Below are positions 29,069-38,688 of a stretch of DNA of 64,000 bases, one piece after another (positions within the stretch are counted from its first letter, which is position 1; every line of letters starts with the position of its first letter). This DNA is from an uncultured SAR86 cluster bacterium (GTDB lineage: Bacteria > Pseudomonadota > Gammaproteobacteria > Magnimaribacterales > D2472), in NCBI GenBank assembly GCA_902594005.1, contig CACJKN010000001.1:1-64000 (forward strand). The letters are read 5' to 3'. Made by a program: the position numbers and the translations under genes. Below the pieces are notes generated by a model that was not told the DNA's origin, searched no databases, and was given only the letters and a program-made list of their open reading frames with translations.

Positions 29069-29587
29069 ATGAAAGATTTCGCTCAACAAAAAAAAGATAT
29101 AAAAAAAAATAAAAGTGTTTCAAATATAACCACTGGTAAGTCGCCAGTTCCTATAAAGTTGATTTTAGCTTTAATGGTTTTTCCAGTCGTATTCCTAATG
29201 GGTTCTGGACTATTCTTTAATACAGAGTCTGAAATTTACACAGTAGAAAAAACAGAAAATGATATTACTTTCACATTTGAGCAAGATCTCAAAAATGAAA
29301 ATATATATCTTGAATTAGAGAAGATTTATGAAGAGGCAACCTGCGAGTCCTATCTTCAAATTGAAACTTATGGTAAAAAAATATTTGCTGAAGAAACCTT
29401 AGATAAGATGAGAGAATTAGGTTTTGAGTCCTATTTAGAAGAGGTAACATCAAAAAACTATGATGGAATGCTTTTCAGAGTAATGATCGGACCCATGCAG
29501 AGCATATCTGATACAAATAATGCCAGAGAAACTCTTATAAGAGCTGATTTCCTTCCGCTTCTAAGAACAAGGTGTACTCAAATATGA
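29069..29587 (+). CDS. SPOR-domain-containing membrane protein
   Basis: Single TM; C-terminal SYLQIETYGKKIFAEETLDKMRELGFESYLEEV..GMLFRVMIGPMQSISDTNNARETL. Confidence 0.85.
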   Translation: MKDFAQQKKDIKKNKSVSNITTGKSPVPIKLILALMVFPVVFLMGSGLFFNTESEIYTVEKTENDITFTFEQDLKNENIYLELEKIYEEATCESYLQIETYGKKIFAEETLDKMRELGFESYLEEVTSKNYDGMLFRVMIGPMQSISDTNNARETLIRADFLPLLRTRCTQI

Positions 29588-30258
29588 CGAAGCCTTTCGT
29601 AGACTTCATAGAAGATCTAAGATTGTTTTGTAGTGAAAATAAAGTCGACAATGACAAAATATCTATAGTTGGTGTTTCCAAGAAAAAGAGCTTAGAAGAT
29701 ATTTTAGGTCTGTATAGGCTTGGTCTTAGAGATTTTGGTGAGAATTATGCGCAAGAACTTAATGAGAAATCTTTGGCTCTTGATTCAAAAAAAATAAGAT
29801 GGCATTTTATGGGCCCAATCCAAACCAACAAGATTGGTTTAATTGTCAAAAATTCTTATCTTGTTCATTCGGTTGATAGAGAAAAAGTATTAAGAAAAAT
29901 GGATTTTGAATCGAAAAAGATTAACAAAATACAAAAGGTATTGGTTCAAGTAAATATTAGTGGTGAAGACTCTAAATCTGGAATTTTGCCTGGCGATGCT
30001 GAAGAGTTTATAAACCTTGCTGATAGCTTCGATAACTTAGAACTTGCTGGGTTGATGTTTATGCCAAATATAAACCAAGATAAAGTTACACATATTAAAG
30101 AAATAAAAGATTCTGTTAATTTATTTAATGATATGAAAGCAAAAAGAAAAAATATACAAGTTCTGTCTTTAGGAACTTCATCTGACTATAAAGAATGCAT
30201 TAAAGCAGGGTCAAACTTAATAAGAGTTGGGGAAATTCTCTTTGGCCCTAGGCTTTGA
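29584..30258 (+). CDS. yggS: YggS family PLP homeostasis protein
   Basis: VGVSKKKSLEDI..GLRDFGENYAQEL..RWHFMGPIQTNK; ATG at 29584 preferred over 29572. Confidence 0.94.
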   Translation: MTKPFVDFIEDLRLFCSENKVDNDKISIVGVSKKKSLEDILGLYRLGLRDFGENYAQELNEKSLALDSKKIRWHFMGPIQTNKIGLIVKNSYLVHSVDREKVLRKMDFESKKINKIQKVLVQVNISGEDSKSGILPGDAEEFINLADSFDNLELAGLMFMPNINQDKVTHIKEIKDSVNLFNDMKAKRKNIQVLSLGTSSDYKECIKAGSNLIRVGEILFGPRL

Positions 30259-30274
30259 TTTATAATTCAATCTT

Positions 30275-30796
30275 ATGAATAGTAATTTATTTTCTTTCCT
30301 AGAGCTTGTAAGTACGGGCCTGATGTTTATTGCCGTAATTTATTCTATTTTTTCTATATTTAAAGTTAATTATTTCAACCCCATAGTTCAAATATTTGTA
30401 AAGATTGTAGACCCATTTACAAAAGTTTTCTTAGGAATTAATAAATCTTTATCGGGATTGATCGTCGCGGTAGCTTTTAAGTTTTTAGGGCTCTTAAGTT
30501 ATGTATCTAGTTATAACTATATTCTCCTTATTTCTATAAGTTTTTTTGAGGTTCTTATCGTATTTTTTAAGATACTTTTTTACTTTGTTATTGCTGGTGT
30601 TGTAAAGAGTTGGGTTGCTCCATTTTCTGAAAATGATATGTGGAAGATCGTTGAGGAAGTCTCTAATAAAATTCTTGATCCAATAAGAAAATTTATTCCG
30701 GCTATCGGTGGCTTAGATTTCTCTCCTATCTTTGCATTTATTTTACTTAATTCAATAAATGTTTTCCTGGCACAGCTTGCTGTTTCTATTCTCTAA
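30275..30796 (+). CDS. yggT: YggT family membrane protein
   Basis: Two hydrophobic halves each with NP/DP-(IF/V)xxK-like motif (YFNPIVQIFVKIVDPFTKVF; VSNKILDPIRKFIPAIGGLDFSPIFAFILL). Confidence 0.92.
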   Translation: MNSNLFSFLELVSTGLMFIAVIYSIFSIFKVNYFNPIVQIFVKIVDPFTKVFLGINKSLSGLIVAVAFKFLGLLSYVSSYNYILLISISFFEVLIVFFKILFYFVIAGVVKSWVAPFSENDMWKIVEEVSNKILDPIRKFIPAIGGLDFSPIFAFILLNSINVFLAQLAVSIL

Positions 30797-31885
30797 ATGA
30801 TTGTTGAGACAAAAAAAATACTTATTGATTCTAAATTAAAGTGTGCTTCGGGGGATGCTCTTGAAAGCTTTGAGCTAATGACAGATTTTTATGGGGAGCT
30901 AAATGAGAGAAAAGATAATGCAGTCCTTGTATGTCATGCATTCTCTGGAAGTCATCATGCTGCAGGAAAAAGAGATGGCAACATTGGTTGGTGGGATGAG
31001 TTTATTGGTCCAGATAAAACAATAGATACAAATCGTTTTTTTGTGATCTCCGTAAATAATCTTGGAAGTTGTTTTGGTTCTAGTGGTCCTCTTAGTAAAG
31101 ATAAAAATGGGGAGAGGTTTAATAATAATTTTCCTCAGTTAGAGGTCATTGATTGGGTTGAGTCTCAAAAAATGCTTGCCGATAAATTAGGAATAAAAAA
31201 GTGGCATTTAGTCATTGGTGGAAGTTTAGGCGGAATGCAGTCTCTTCAATGGGCTGTAAGTTATCCAAAAATGGTAAAAAAAGTTGGCATTCTTGCTGCT
31301 GCGGCTAAAACAAGCTCTCAAAATATTGCTTTGAATGAAGTTGAGAGGGAAGTTATAAGGAAAGATAATGACTTTAATGATGGGAAGTATCTTGAATTTA
31401 ATAAATCTCCAGTTAAAGGCCTCAAAGCTGCAAGGATGCTTGGTCATATAACTTATTTATCTGCTAAAAACATGGATCTGCGCTTTGGAAGAAAGTTACA
31501 AAATACTGATTCCAAAATAGCGGAAGATGTTGATTTTGAAATTGAGAATTACCTTCAATATAAGGGAGGAAAGTTTGCGGAATCATTTGATGCTAATTCA
31601 TATATTCTTTTAACAAAAGTTATGGATAAATTTGATATTGCTCATGGGTATGATGACAGTCTTGAGGCTGCTCTTGAAAATATTACTGCTGAAGTTCTGG
31701 TTGTGTCATTTACCTCAGATTGGATGTTCCCTACAAGCAATGGAAAAGAGATATGTTTAGCATCCATCAAAGTGAATAAAAAATGTTCATATATTGAATT
31801 AGAAGGAGAGCATGGTCATGACAGCTTCCTATATCCAAATGAAGATTACCAAATTGCTATAAAAAACTTTATCGAATCAAAATGA
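30797..31885 (+). CDS. metX: homoserine O-acyltransferase
   Basis: VLVCHAFSGSHHAAG, NLGSCFGSSGP, VIGGSLGGMQSLQWAVSYP, SDWMFPTSNGKEI. Confidence 0.96.
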   Translation: MIVETKKILIDSKLKCASGDALESFELMTDFYGELNERKDNAVLVCHAFSGSHHAAGKRDGNIGWWDEFIGPDKTIDTNRFFVISVNNLGSCFGSSGPLSKDKNGERFNNNFPQLEVIDWVESQKMLADKLGIKKWHLVIGGSLGGMQSLQWAVSYPKMVKKVGILAAAAKTSSQNIALNEVEREVIRKDNDFNDGKYLEFNKSPVKGLKAARMLGHITYLSAKNMDLRFGRKLQNTDSKIAEDVDFEIENYLQYKGGKFAESFDANSYILLTKVMDKFDIAHGYDDSLEAALENITAEVLVVSFTSDWMFPTSNGKEICLASIKVNKKCSYIELEGEHGHDSFLYPNEDYQIAIKNFIESK

Positions 31886-32475
31886 AATCAGATTTTAAGA
31901 GAATAATAGAAAAATGGATTCCGCAAAACACTAAGGTGCTCGACTTAGGTTGTGGCGATGGAGACCTTTTAGAGCACCTTAAAGATTCAAAAAATGTTAA
32001 TGGTTTTGGTATTGAAATAGATATTTCTAAAGCTAATGAATGTCTTAGAAGAAATATCCCAGTTATGCAATGTGATATTGATGAGGGTATTAAAGAGTTT
32101 AATGATTTGGACTTTGATATAACAATAATGGCAAACTCAATCCAATGCCTTAAAAATCCTAATTTAGCCCTCCAAAATATCCTTAATATCTCTAATAAAT
32201 GTATTGTTACTCTTCCAAACTTTGCCCACTGGTCCTGTAGATTAGATTTATTTTTTGGAAAGATGCCAGTTACTAAGAATCTTCCAGTGCCCTGGTATGA
32301 AACTAAGAATATTCATTTGTGCACTATTAAAGATTTCGAGGAACTCTGTAACAACTTAGACTTATATGTAATTGAAAAATTGTATTTAAACAATAACTTC
32401 AAAGAGAGTACTTTAACAAAACTATTGCCGAATCTTTTTGCTGCTGAAGGTGTGTACTTAATTGAAAGAAAGTAA
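31882..32475 (+). CDS. metW: methionine biosynthesis protein MetW
   Basis: VLDLGCGDGDLLEHLKDSKNVNGFGIEID; SWPVPWYETKNIHLCT-type LPVPWYETKNIHLCTIKDFEELC. Confidence 0.95.
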   Translation: MKSDFKRIIEKWIPQNTKVLDLGCGDGDLLEHLKDSKNVNGFGIEIDISKANECLRRNIPVMQCDIDEGIKEFNDLDFDITIMANSIQCLKNPNLALQNILNISNKCIVTLPNFAHWSCRLDLFFGKMPVTKNLPVPWYETKNIHLCTIKDFEELCNNLDLYVIEKLYLNNNFKESTLTKLLPNLFAAEGVYLIERK

Positions 32476-33055
32476 ATTAATAATAGCTTCCTCAAATAAA
32501 GGGAAAATCAACGAATTCCAAAAAATTCTTCCAGATTTTGAATGCATTCCTCAATCTGTCTTCAATATCAGTGATGTTGAAGAAACAGGAAAAGATTTTG
32601 AAGAGAACGCAATCCTAAAAGCTAAAAATGCATTTACAAAGACAAATATCTCATCTGTTGGTGATGACTCAGGCTTAATAGTCCCTGCAATTAATAATGA
32701 GCCCGGCCTTTACTCGGCTAGATATGCGGGATTGAATGCAACTGATAGTGATAACAGAAATAAACTTATATCAAAACTTAAGGATAAAAAGCTTGAATCA
32801 ACTTATGCATACTTTTTTTGTTGCATCGTTGCTGTTGGCATAAAGGGTCAAAATGAAATTATAGTTTGTGGTGGAAAAATTGAAGGTGAGGTCAGAACTA
32901 TTGAAAGAGGTGAAAAAGGTTTTGGTTATGATCCAATGTTTTATCCAAAAGGATATTCTGAGTCCTTCGCAGAACTTAACTCATTAGAAAAAAATAAAAT
33001 AAGCCATAGAGGCCAAGCTTTGAAAAAGCTTATGGATAAATTAAATAAGACTTAA
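32462..33055 (+). CDS. rdgB: RdgB/HAM1 non-canonical purine NTP pyrophosphatase
   Basis: TTG start; IIASSNKGKINEFQKIL, VGDDSGLIVPAINNEPGLYSARYAG, GEKGFGYDPMFYP. Confidence 0.94.
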   Translation: MKESKLIIASSNKGKINEFQKILPDFECIPQSVFNISDVEETGKDFEENAILKAKNAFTKTNISSVGDDSGLIVPAINNEPGLYSARYAGLNATDSDNRNKLISKLKDKKLESTYAYFFCCIVAVGIKGQNEIIVCGGKIEGEVRTIERGEKGFGYDPMFYPKGYSESFAELNSLEKNKISHRGQALKKLMDKLNKT

Positions 33056-33685
33056 TTTGAAGTTATATATCTCTCGCCCTTCCTTGATACCTTTTCTTTG
33101 AAACTTAGAAAGCTCTCTTCCGGGTATTTGCTTTAAAGTCTCAATAGAAAACTTATCTTCAAAAGTTCTTAGCACATCTTCAATTTGTTCAGCATAGTTT
33201 TTCCAGTCTGTAGAAAGAAAAATAAATGAATTTTGTTTCAAGCATGGCTGAATGCGTTCAAAGAAATCTTTATTTAAAAGTCTTCTTTTGTGATGTCTAT
33301 CTTTTGGCCATGGATCAGGGCAAATGATATAAACTTCATCAAATTTAAAACCTTTTTCATCAAAAATAAGATCTCTTATATCCCCTTCATGAATATATAT
33401 ATTTTCCAGTGAATGCTCTCTAATTTTTCCTATTAAATTCCCAATACCAGATTTATAAACTTCAGAAGCCAAAAATAATGTATTAGTTTTTTCTTTCGCA
33501 AAGGAAAAAAAGTCTTCCCCGTTACCAAAACCTATTTCAAGGGCAATCTTATCAAACGATGGATCATTATTTAAAGTATTAGGATCATCCAACGAATAAT
33601 CTGCTAAGAAACTTAGGTTTGTTTCCTGAAGCTTTGTAATCCTTCCTTTTCTTCTGGCAAAGCTTGGTAAAAAGTTATATCTCAA
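33041..33685 (-). CDS. trmB: tRNA (guanine-N7-)-methyltransferase
   Basis: ALEIGFGNGEDFFSFAKE, PDPWPKDRHHKRRLLNKDFFE. Confidence 0.95.
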   Translation of the reverse strand: MRYNFLPSFARRKGRITKLQETNLSFLADYSLDDPNTLNNDPSFDKIALEIGFGNGEDFFSFAKEKTNTLFLASEVYKSGIGNLIGKIREHSLENIYIHEGDIRDLIFDEKGFKFDEVYIICPDPWPKDRHHKRRLLNKDFFERIQPCLKQNSFIFLSTDWKNYAEQIEDVLRTFEDKFSIETLKQIPGRELSKFQRKGIKEGREIYNFKLSLI

Positions 33686-34483
33686 CTACTTTATTGCTCC
33701 ATCTTCTGGAGATGACTTCGAGGCATATAGTCTTTTTTTCATTCTCCCGGCCAAGAATGCTTCTCTGCCTGACTCAATTGCTTTTTTCATAGCTGAAGCC
33801 ATGAGAACAGGATTTTTAGCTTCGGCTATCGCTGTATTCATTAGTACGCCATCACATCCTAGCTCCATTGCTATGGTGGCGTCTGAAGCAGTCCCTACTC
33901 CCGCATCAACTATGACTGGTTTATTTGAATTCTCCAAGATTATCTCGATGTTATATGGGTTTGTTATCCCTAATCCTGAACCAATAGGAGCTGCCAGAGG
34001 CATAATCGAAACACAGCCAATATCATCAAGCTCTTTACATAATATTGGATCATCAGTGCAATAGACCATTACTTCAAAATTATCTTCAACTAATATTTTT
34101 GCAGCCTCAAGTGTTTGAGTCATATTTGGAAATAGCGTTTTTTCATCTCCAAGAACTTCAAGTTTAACGAGATTATGGCCATCTAGAAGCTCTCTTGCTA
34201 GATTACAAGTTCGAACCGCATCATCAACACTGTAGCAGCCTGCCGTATTGGGAAGAATTATAAATTCTTCAGGATTTAGGAAATCAAGAAGGTTTGGTTC
34301 TCCTTTGTTTTGACCAATATTAGTCCTTCTTATTGCCACGGTAACTACTTCAGCTCCTGAGGCCACTATTGCGTCTTGTGTTTCTTGGAAATCTTTATAT
34401 TTCCCTGTACCGACTAAGAGCCTAGATGAGAATTCTCTAGAGCCGACAACCAACTTTTCCAATTTATCCTCCGCCAACAGCAA
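33686..34483 (-). CDS. thiG: thiazole synthase
   Basis: [50 protein letters not shown]. Confidence 0.96.
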   Translation of the reverse strand: MLLAEDKLEKLVVGSREFSSRLLVGTGKYKDFQETQDAIVASGAEVVTVAIRRTNIGQNKGEPNLLDFLNPEEFIILPNTAGCYSVDDAVRTCNLARELLDGHNLVKLEVLGDEKTLFPNMTQTLEAAKILVEDNFEVMVYCTDDPILCKELDDIGCVSIMPLAAPIGSGLGITNPYNIEIILENSNKPVIVDAGVGTASDATIAMELGCDGVLMNTAIAEAKNPVLMASAMKKAIESGREAFLAGRMKKRLYASKSSPEDGAIK

Positions 34484-34676
34484 TAACTATTTCAACTTCA
34501 TCTTTGTCATTGAGAGTATAGTTATCTATCTGTGATTTTGGAACAATCTCTCGATTTATTTCTACAGCAAATCTGGCTTCAGAGAGATTTAAGCTATCTA
34601 TAAGTTCTTTGAGGGAGTTAGACTTTAGGTGGATTTCTGAGCCGTTAAGGATAATGCCTATTGTTATAGCATTCAC
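34464..34676 (-). CDS. thiS: sulfur carrier protein ThiS
   Basis: 70 aa ubiquitin-like, C-terminal [13 protein letters not shown] start overlapping rpoH stop (GTGA). Confidence 0.92.
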   Translation of the reverse strand: MNAITIGIILNGSEIHLKSNSLKELIDSLNLSEARFAVEINREIVPKSQIDNYTLNDKDEVEIVIAVGGG

Positions 34677-35536
34677 AGAGCATCAGTCATAGAGCTTCTT
34701 AATTTTTTAAGAGCGCCATTTTCGATCTGTCTAATTCTTTCTGCTGAAATTTTATACTCTTCTGCTAACTCATGAAGAGTAACTTTAGAGTCAGATAGAT
34801 ATCTTCTTCGTATAATATCTTTACTTCTGTCATCAAGGCCTTTGAGAGCATCTAAAAGTTCGGCATTATTAAATGCCATTGTTTGCTCTGCCTCAACCAA
34901 GTCTTCAGGATTAAATCTTTTATCTTCTAGATATTGTGATGGCGCCATTATTTCATTTTCACCATCTCCAGTATTTACAGGAGCATCAAATGATGAATCA
35001 TTAGAAGATAGTCTGTTTTCCATATGCAAAACATCTTTGACCGCGACATTTAAATCTTCAGCTATTTTTTCTGCTTCTTCCTTAGTAAGCCATTCCAATG
35101 ACTTTTTCTTGCTTCTTAGATTGAAGAATAGTTTCCTTTGAGCTTTTGTAGTAGCTATTTTTACAAGTCTCCAGTTTTTAAGAATGTACTCATGAATTTC
35201 AGCCTTTATCCAATGGACTGCAAAAGAAACAAGCTTCACGCCTCTGTTAGGATCAAATCTATCAACAGCTTTCATAAGACCAACATTACCTTCCTGGATA
35301 ATATCGCCTATTGGTAAACCATAGCCTTGATAGGATCTTGCAATATGGACGACAAAACGTAGGTGCGAAATAACTAATTGCCTTGCAGCGTCAAGATCAT
35401 CGTTGTCATAAAGCTTATGAGCAAGTTCTTTCTCTTGTTCAGGCGTCAATATTGGTATTGAGTGCACGCAAGCAAGGTAAGATTCTATATCTTTACCTGG
35501 AGTTGTTAGCTCAATTTTTTGTAAATCAGTACCCAT
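34673..35536 (-). CDS. rpoH: RNA polymerase sigma-32 factor
   Basis: HLRFVVHIARSYQGYGLPIGDIIQEGNVGLMKAVDRFDPNRGVKLVSFAVHWIKAEI; RpoH box KAQRKLFFNLRSKK. Confidence 0.96.
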   Translation of the reverse strand: MGTDLQKIELTTPGKDIESYLACVHSIPILTPEQEKELAHKLYDNDDLDAARQLVISHLRFVVHIARSYQGYGLPIGDIIQEGNVGLMKAVDRFDPNRGVKLVSFAVHWIKAEIHEYILKNWRLVKIATTKAQRKLFFNLRSKKKSLEWLTKEEAEKIAEDLNVAVKDVLHMENRLSSNDSSFDAPVNTGDGENEIMAPSQYLEDKRFNPEDLVEAEQTMAFNNAELLDALKGLDDRSKDIIRRRYLSDSKVTLHELAEEYKISAERIRQIENGALKKLRSSMTDAL

Positions 35537-35587
35537 TATAATTTCTGTTTATAATATATTATACATAAAAATTATGTAGACCTTAAA

Positions 35588-36376
35588 TTATAGCAACTTT
35601 TTTACATAATCTTCCACTTTTTGACCATAAGCTTCTCTAATAAGTTCATTTCTATAAGCTATAAAAGGCGGATTGAGTATGTTTTTTTTGGAATATTTGA
35701 GCTTTTCAAAGTCTTCTAGGCTGAATATTGAACCTCTATAAGATTTAAGAACTGCATCTGCAGCAGCAATATCCCACTCAGAAGTTGGCCCAAATCTAGG
35801 GTATATATCAGCTTCACCGTCGCATAAAGCGCAAATTTTTAATGAGCTACCCTTTTCGACAAGCTCATAATCTATTTCAGAATCCTGAAGAAATTGTAAA
35901 AACATTGTATCTGCCTCTCTCTTATGGCTTCTACTCATAACAATCCTTAGTGGCGATGTTTCTTCAGCCTTCTCCTGGGAAACTTTATCTAGACTTGTCC
36001 AGATCCTCAGATCAGTTGGTCTTTGAACAATCCCAAAAATACTTCGCCTCTCATGAATAAAAGAGATGTTTACTGAAAAATCTCCATTTCTATTAATAAA
36101 TTCCTTAGTGCCATCAAGTGGATCTATTAACCAATAACTATCTGCATAAGAAATATCACTCTTGAAGGTCTCTTCTGAAATAACTTGGATTTGAGGAGTT
36201 ATTTCTTTTAGTCCATCGATAATTATTTTATTTGATGATTCATCTGCTAGTGTCAGAGGAGATCCGTCATCTTTATTTTCATGTGAAAAATCAGAATTAT
36301 AGATGTCCATTATTGAATTGCTAGCTTTTGAAGATAGATCTATTAAGTCTGGTAGCAGTTTATTGAAATCAAGCAT
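35588..36376 (-). CDS. cysQ: 3'(2'),5'-bisphosphate nucleotidase (inositol monophosphatase family)
   Basis: SPLTLADESSNKII, VISEET, WLIDPLDGTKEFINRNGDFSVNI, SEWDIAAADAVL. Confidence 0.94.
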   Translation of the reverse strand: MLDFNKLLPDLIDLSSKASNSIMDIYNSDFSHENKDDGSPLTLADESSNKIIIDGLKEITPQIQVISEETFKSDISYADSYWLIDPLDGTKEFINRNGDFSVNISFIHERRSIFGIVQRPTDLRIWTSLDKVSQEKAEETSPLRIVMSRSHKREADTMFLQFLQDSEIDYELVEKGSSLKICALCDGEADIYPRFGPTSEWDIAAADAVLKSYRGSIFSLEDFEKLKYSKKNILNPPFIAYRNELIREAYGQKVEDYVKKLL

Positions 36377-36441
36377 TTTTTATTTTTTTTTGATTATAAG
36401 GATCATTTACTTATAATTACAATTTTCAACTAATAGAAATA

Positions 36442-36600
36442 ATGAATCAAAAACTTATAGATAATTTAGAATTTGTACATAGTAGGCTCAAGTGGCTCAG
36501 CAAAGATAGAAAAATTGTACTGCCTCACCATAAAACATTTGATCTTGTAGATGAGCTAATGGATAAAGTCTCAGAATCAATAGATATTGCAAAGAAATGA
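36442..36600 (+). CDS. small ORF, 52 aa, hypothetical
   Basis: Below the ORF-track cutoff: MNQKLIDNLEFVHSRLKWLSKDRKIVLPHHKTFDLVDELMDKVSESIDIAKK*; ends ATGA-overlapping the next CDS. Confidence 0.6.
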   Translation: MNQKLIDNLEFVHSRLKWLSKDRKIVLPHHKTFDLVDELMDKVSESIDIAKK

Positions 36601-37457
36601 GTAAGTATTCCTGCTTTGATGTAAAAACAAAAGACCATATATGCAGTCTTGTTTTAAATCGCCCAAATGAACTAAATACAATGACTCGAGACTTTTGGGT
36701 CGAGCTAGGAGATGCATTAGAAGAAATAAATAGAGATTCTGATGTAAGAGTTGTAATTCTTTCTTCAACTGGAAAACACTTTTGTGCAGGTATGGACCTT
36801 AGTGCTTTTTCTAATGGAGTTGATGATATTCCTGATGACAAAAAACCCGATCATGCCAGAGTTGGAGAAGCTGTTTATAGAACTGCAAAAGAGTTACAAG
36901 GTTACATAAGTAAACTCGAAGAAATAAGAGTTCCGGTAATTGCTGCGGTTCATGGAGGTGTTATTGGTGGAGCGTTAGATCTTATTACTGCATGTGACAT
37001 GCGTTTTGCTTCAAATGATGCTTTCTTTTGTATTCAAGAAATCAATATTGGTATGGCTGCTGATGTTGGTACCCTTCAAAGGCTACCAAAGATTATTCCT
37101 GATTCAAAGATGAGGGAAATGGCTTATACCGGAAGAAGAATGCTTGCCGATGAAGCAAAAGATTCTGGTCTAGTGGGTGAAATTTATGAAACACAAGATG
37201 AAATGCTTGATGCAGTTCATAAACTAGCAGCTGAAATAGCCTCTAAATCGCCAGTAGCGATATATGGTCTTAAGGCTGTAATGAATTACTCAAGAGATCA
37301 CAATGTAAGTGATAGCTTAGACTTTAATGCTCTTTGGAGCGGTGCAATGCTTAGTCAAGCAGATATGACTGAAGCTATGACTGCTCAAATGGAAAAAAGA
37401 GATGCTAACTTCGACAAAATGGTCGATGTTAAAAAATTCAACGAATCAAAAAGTTAA
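36597..37457 (+). CDS. enoyl-CoA hydratase/isomerase (crotonase) family protein
   Basis: SSTGKHFCAGMDLSAF and AAVHGGVIGGALDLITACDMRFAS. Confidence 0.94.
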   Translation: MSKYSCFDVKTKDHICSLVLNRPNELNTMTRDFWVELGDALEEINRDSDVRVVILSSTGKHFCAGMDLSAFSNGVDDIPDDKKPDHARVGEAVYRTAKELQGYISKLEEIRVPVIAAVHGGVIGGALDLITACDMRFASNDAFFCIQEINIGMAADVGTLQRLPKIIPDSKMREMAYTGRRMLADEAKDSGLVGEIYETQDEMLDAVHKLAAEIASKSPVAIYGLKAVMNYSRDHNVSDSLDFNALWSGAMLSQADMTEAMTAQMEKRDANFDKMVDVKKFNESKS

Positions 37458-38209
37458 GGCTTTCTTAGAAATACTGGGCTATCAGCGGTTGAATCAGCTT
37501 TAGAGTATTTATACCCGTCAAGATCAAAATTAACTAACTCATCAGTTTTCTTGATCCTATTCTGAATAATAAACCTAGCCATCAGACCTCTAGCTTTTTT
37601 GGCATAAAAGCTAATTATTTTGTAGTTTCCATTTTTATAGTCTTTAAAAACTGGAGAGACCACGTTAGCTTCGTCACTTATGTTACCTAGAACCTTATAG
37701 TATTCATTAGAAGCTAAGTTCACGATTGTATCTGAGTCTTTGAGTAGGTCTTTTTTAACGGATTCGCCCCAAAACTCATATAGGTTTTTCCAACCGTTAA
37801 TTTGTAATTTTGTTCCCATCTCTAATCGATACGGGTTCATAACATCAAGGGGCTTAAGTGCGCCATATAATCCTGACAATATTCTTAAATGCTTTTGTGC
37901 AAAACTAAGATCACCTTTTTTGAAGTCTTCAGCTTGAAGCCCTTGGTAAACGTCACCTTTAAAAACTAGTAAAGCAGGCTTTGAATTATCTGAAATCTTT
38001 TTTTCAGCTTTCCAAGACTGGTATCTATCAAAATTTAATGATGCCAACTTGTCACTAAGGCCCATTAACGAGGCAATTTCACTTGGTTCCTTTTGCTTTA
38101 ATTCTTTAACGAGCTCACCGGACTTTTTTAGGAAGCTCGGCACAGAGTGTGTATCATTATAATTAGCACTATAATCTAGTGTCTTTGCTGGAGATAAAAC
38201 TGTAATCAT
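37454..38209 (-). CDS. yaaA: peroxide stress protein YaaA (DUF328)
   Basis: LSPAKTLDY, ALLVFKGDVYQGL, LSGLYGALKPLDVMNPYRLEMGTKL. Confidence 0.95.
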   Translation of the reverse strand: MITVLSPAKTLDYSANYNDTHSVPSFLKKSGELVKELKQKEPSEIASLMGLSDKLASLNFDRYQSWKAEKKISDNSKPALLVFKGDVYQGLQAEDFKKGDLSFAQKHLRILSGLYGALKPLDVMNPYRLEMGTKLQINGWKNLYEFWGESVKKDLLKDSDTIVNLASNEYYKVLGNISDEANVVSPVFKDYKNGNYKIISFYAKKARGLMARFIIQNRIKKTDELVNFDLDGYKYSKADSTADSPVFLRKP

Positions 38210-38235
38210 TAGCTTATTTTAAAAATTAATATTTT

Positions 38236-38688
38236 ATGAATCAATCTATAGGCAAATTTTTTTCGTACTTTTTACCAATAATTGTAATTCTGGTTATATT
38301 TATTGTTATTAGTAGATATGTATTTGGGGTTGGTAGAGCAGATTTACAAGAGTTGGCACTGTATTTGCATGCGCTAGTTTTCTTGGGTTGTGCTGGCTGG
38401 GCCCTTGTTGAGGAAGAGCATGTTAGGGTGGATATTCTCTATAAAGACAAGCCAGAATCATACAAAAAACTTATAAATACCTTGGGTTTAGTTTTTTTCG
38501 TCTTGCCGGTAGTTTTTATAATAAGTTTTTACTCCATAGATTTTATTAAGTTATCTTGGCTGTTAAAGGAATCATCAACTGAGCCAGGTGGTTTAAAAAC
38601 TGTTTATCTACATAAAACAATTATCTTACTTTTTCCACTCGTCCTTTTTTTAGCAGCCGTTAAACAATTAAAAGAGCTATGGAAATAA
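38236..38688 (+). CDS. dctQ: TRAP transporter small permease (DctQ)
   Basis: Four hydrophobic segments; ELALYLHALVFLGCAGWALVEEEHVRVDILY. Confidence 0.9.
   Translation: MNQSIGKFFSYFLPIIVILVIFIVISRYVFGVGRADLQELALYLHALVFLGCAGWALVEEEHVRVDILYKDKPESYKKLINTLGLVFFVLPVVFIISFYSIDFIKLSWLLKESSTEPGGLKTVYLHKTIILLFPLVLFLAAVKQLKELWK

Noticed and set aside
29822-29850. 7-bp inverted repeat AAACCAA-CAAGA-TTGGTTT in yggS
   Set aside because: Short AT-rich arms expected by chance at this length; shares ACCAACAAG with the gcvT hairpin, but that alone is weak.
33686-34676. TPP riboswitch ahead of thiS-thiG
   Set aside because: thiS starts within the rpoH stop codon (GTGA), so there is no leader region.
36497-36841. 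Minus-strand ORF 36497..36841 and 36577..36768
   Set aside because: Antisense to the crotonase N-terminus and the 52-aa ORF; no family signal.
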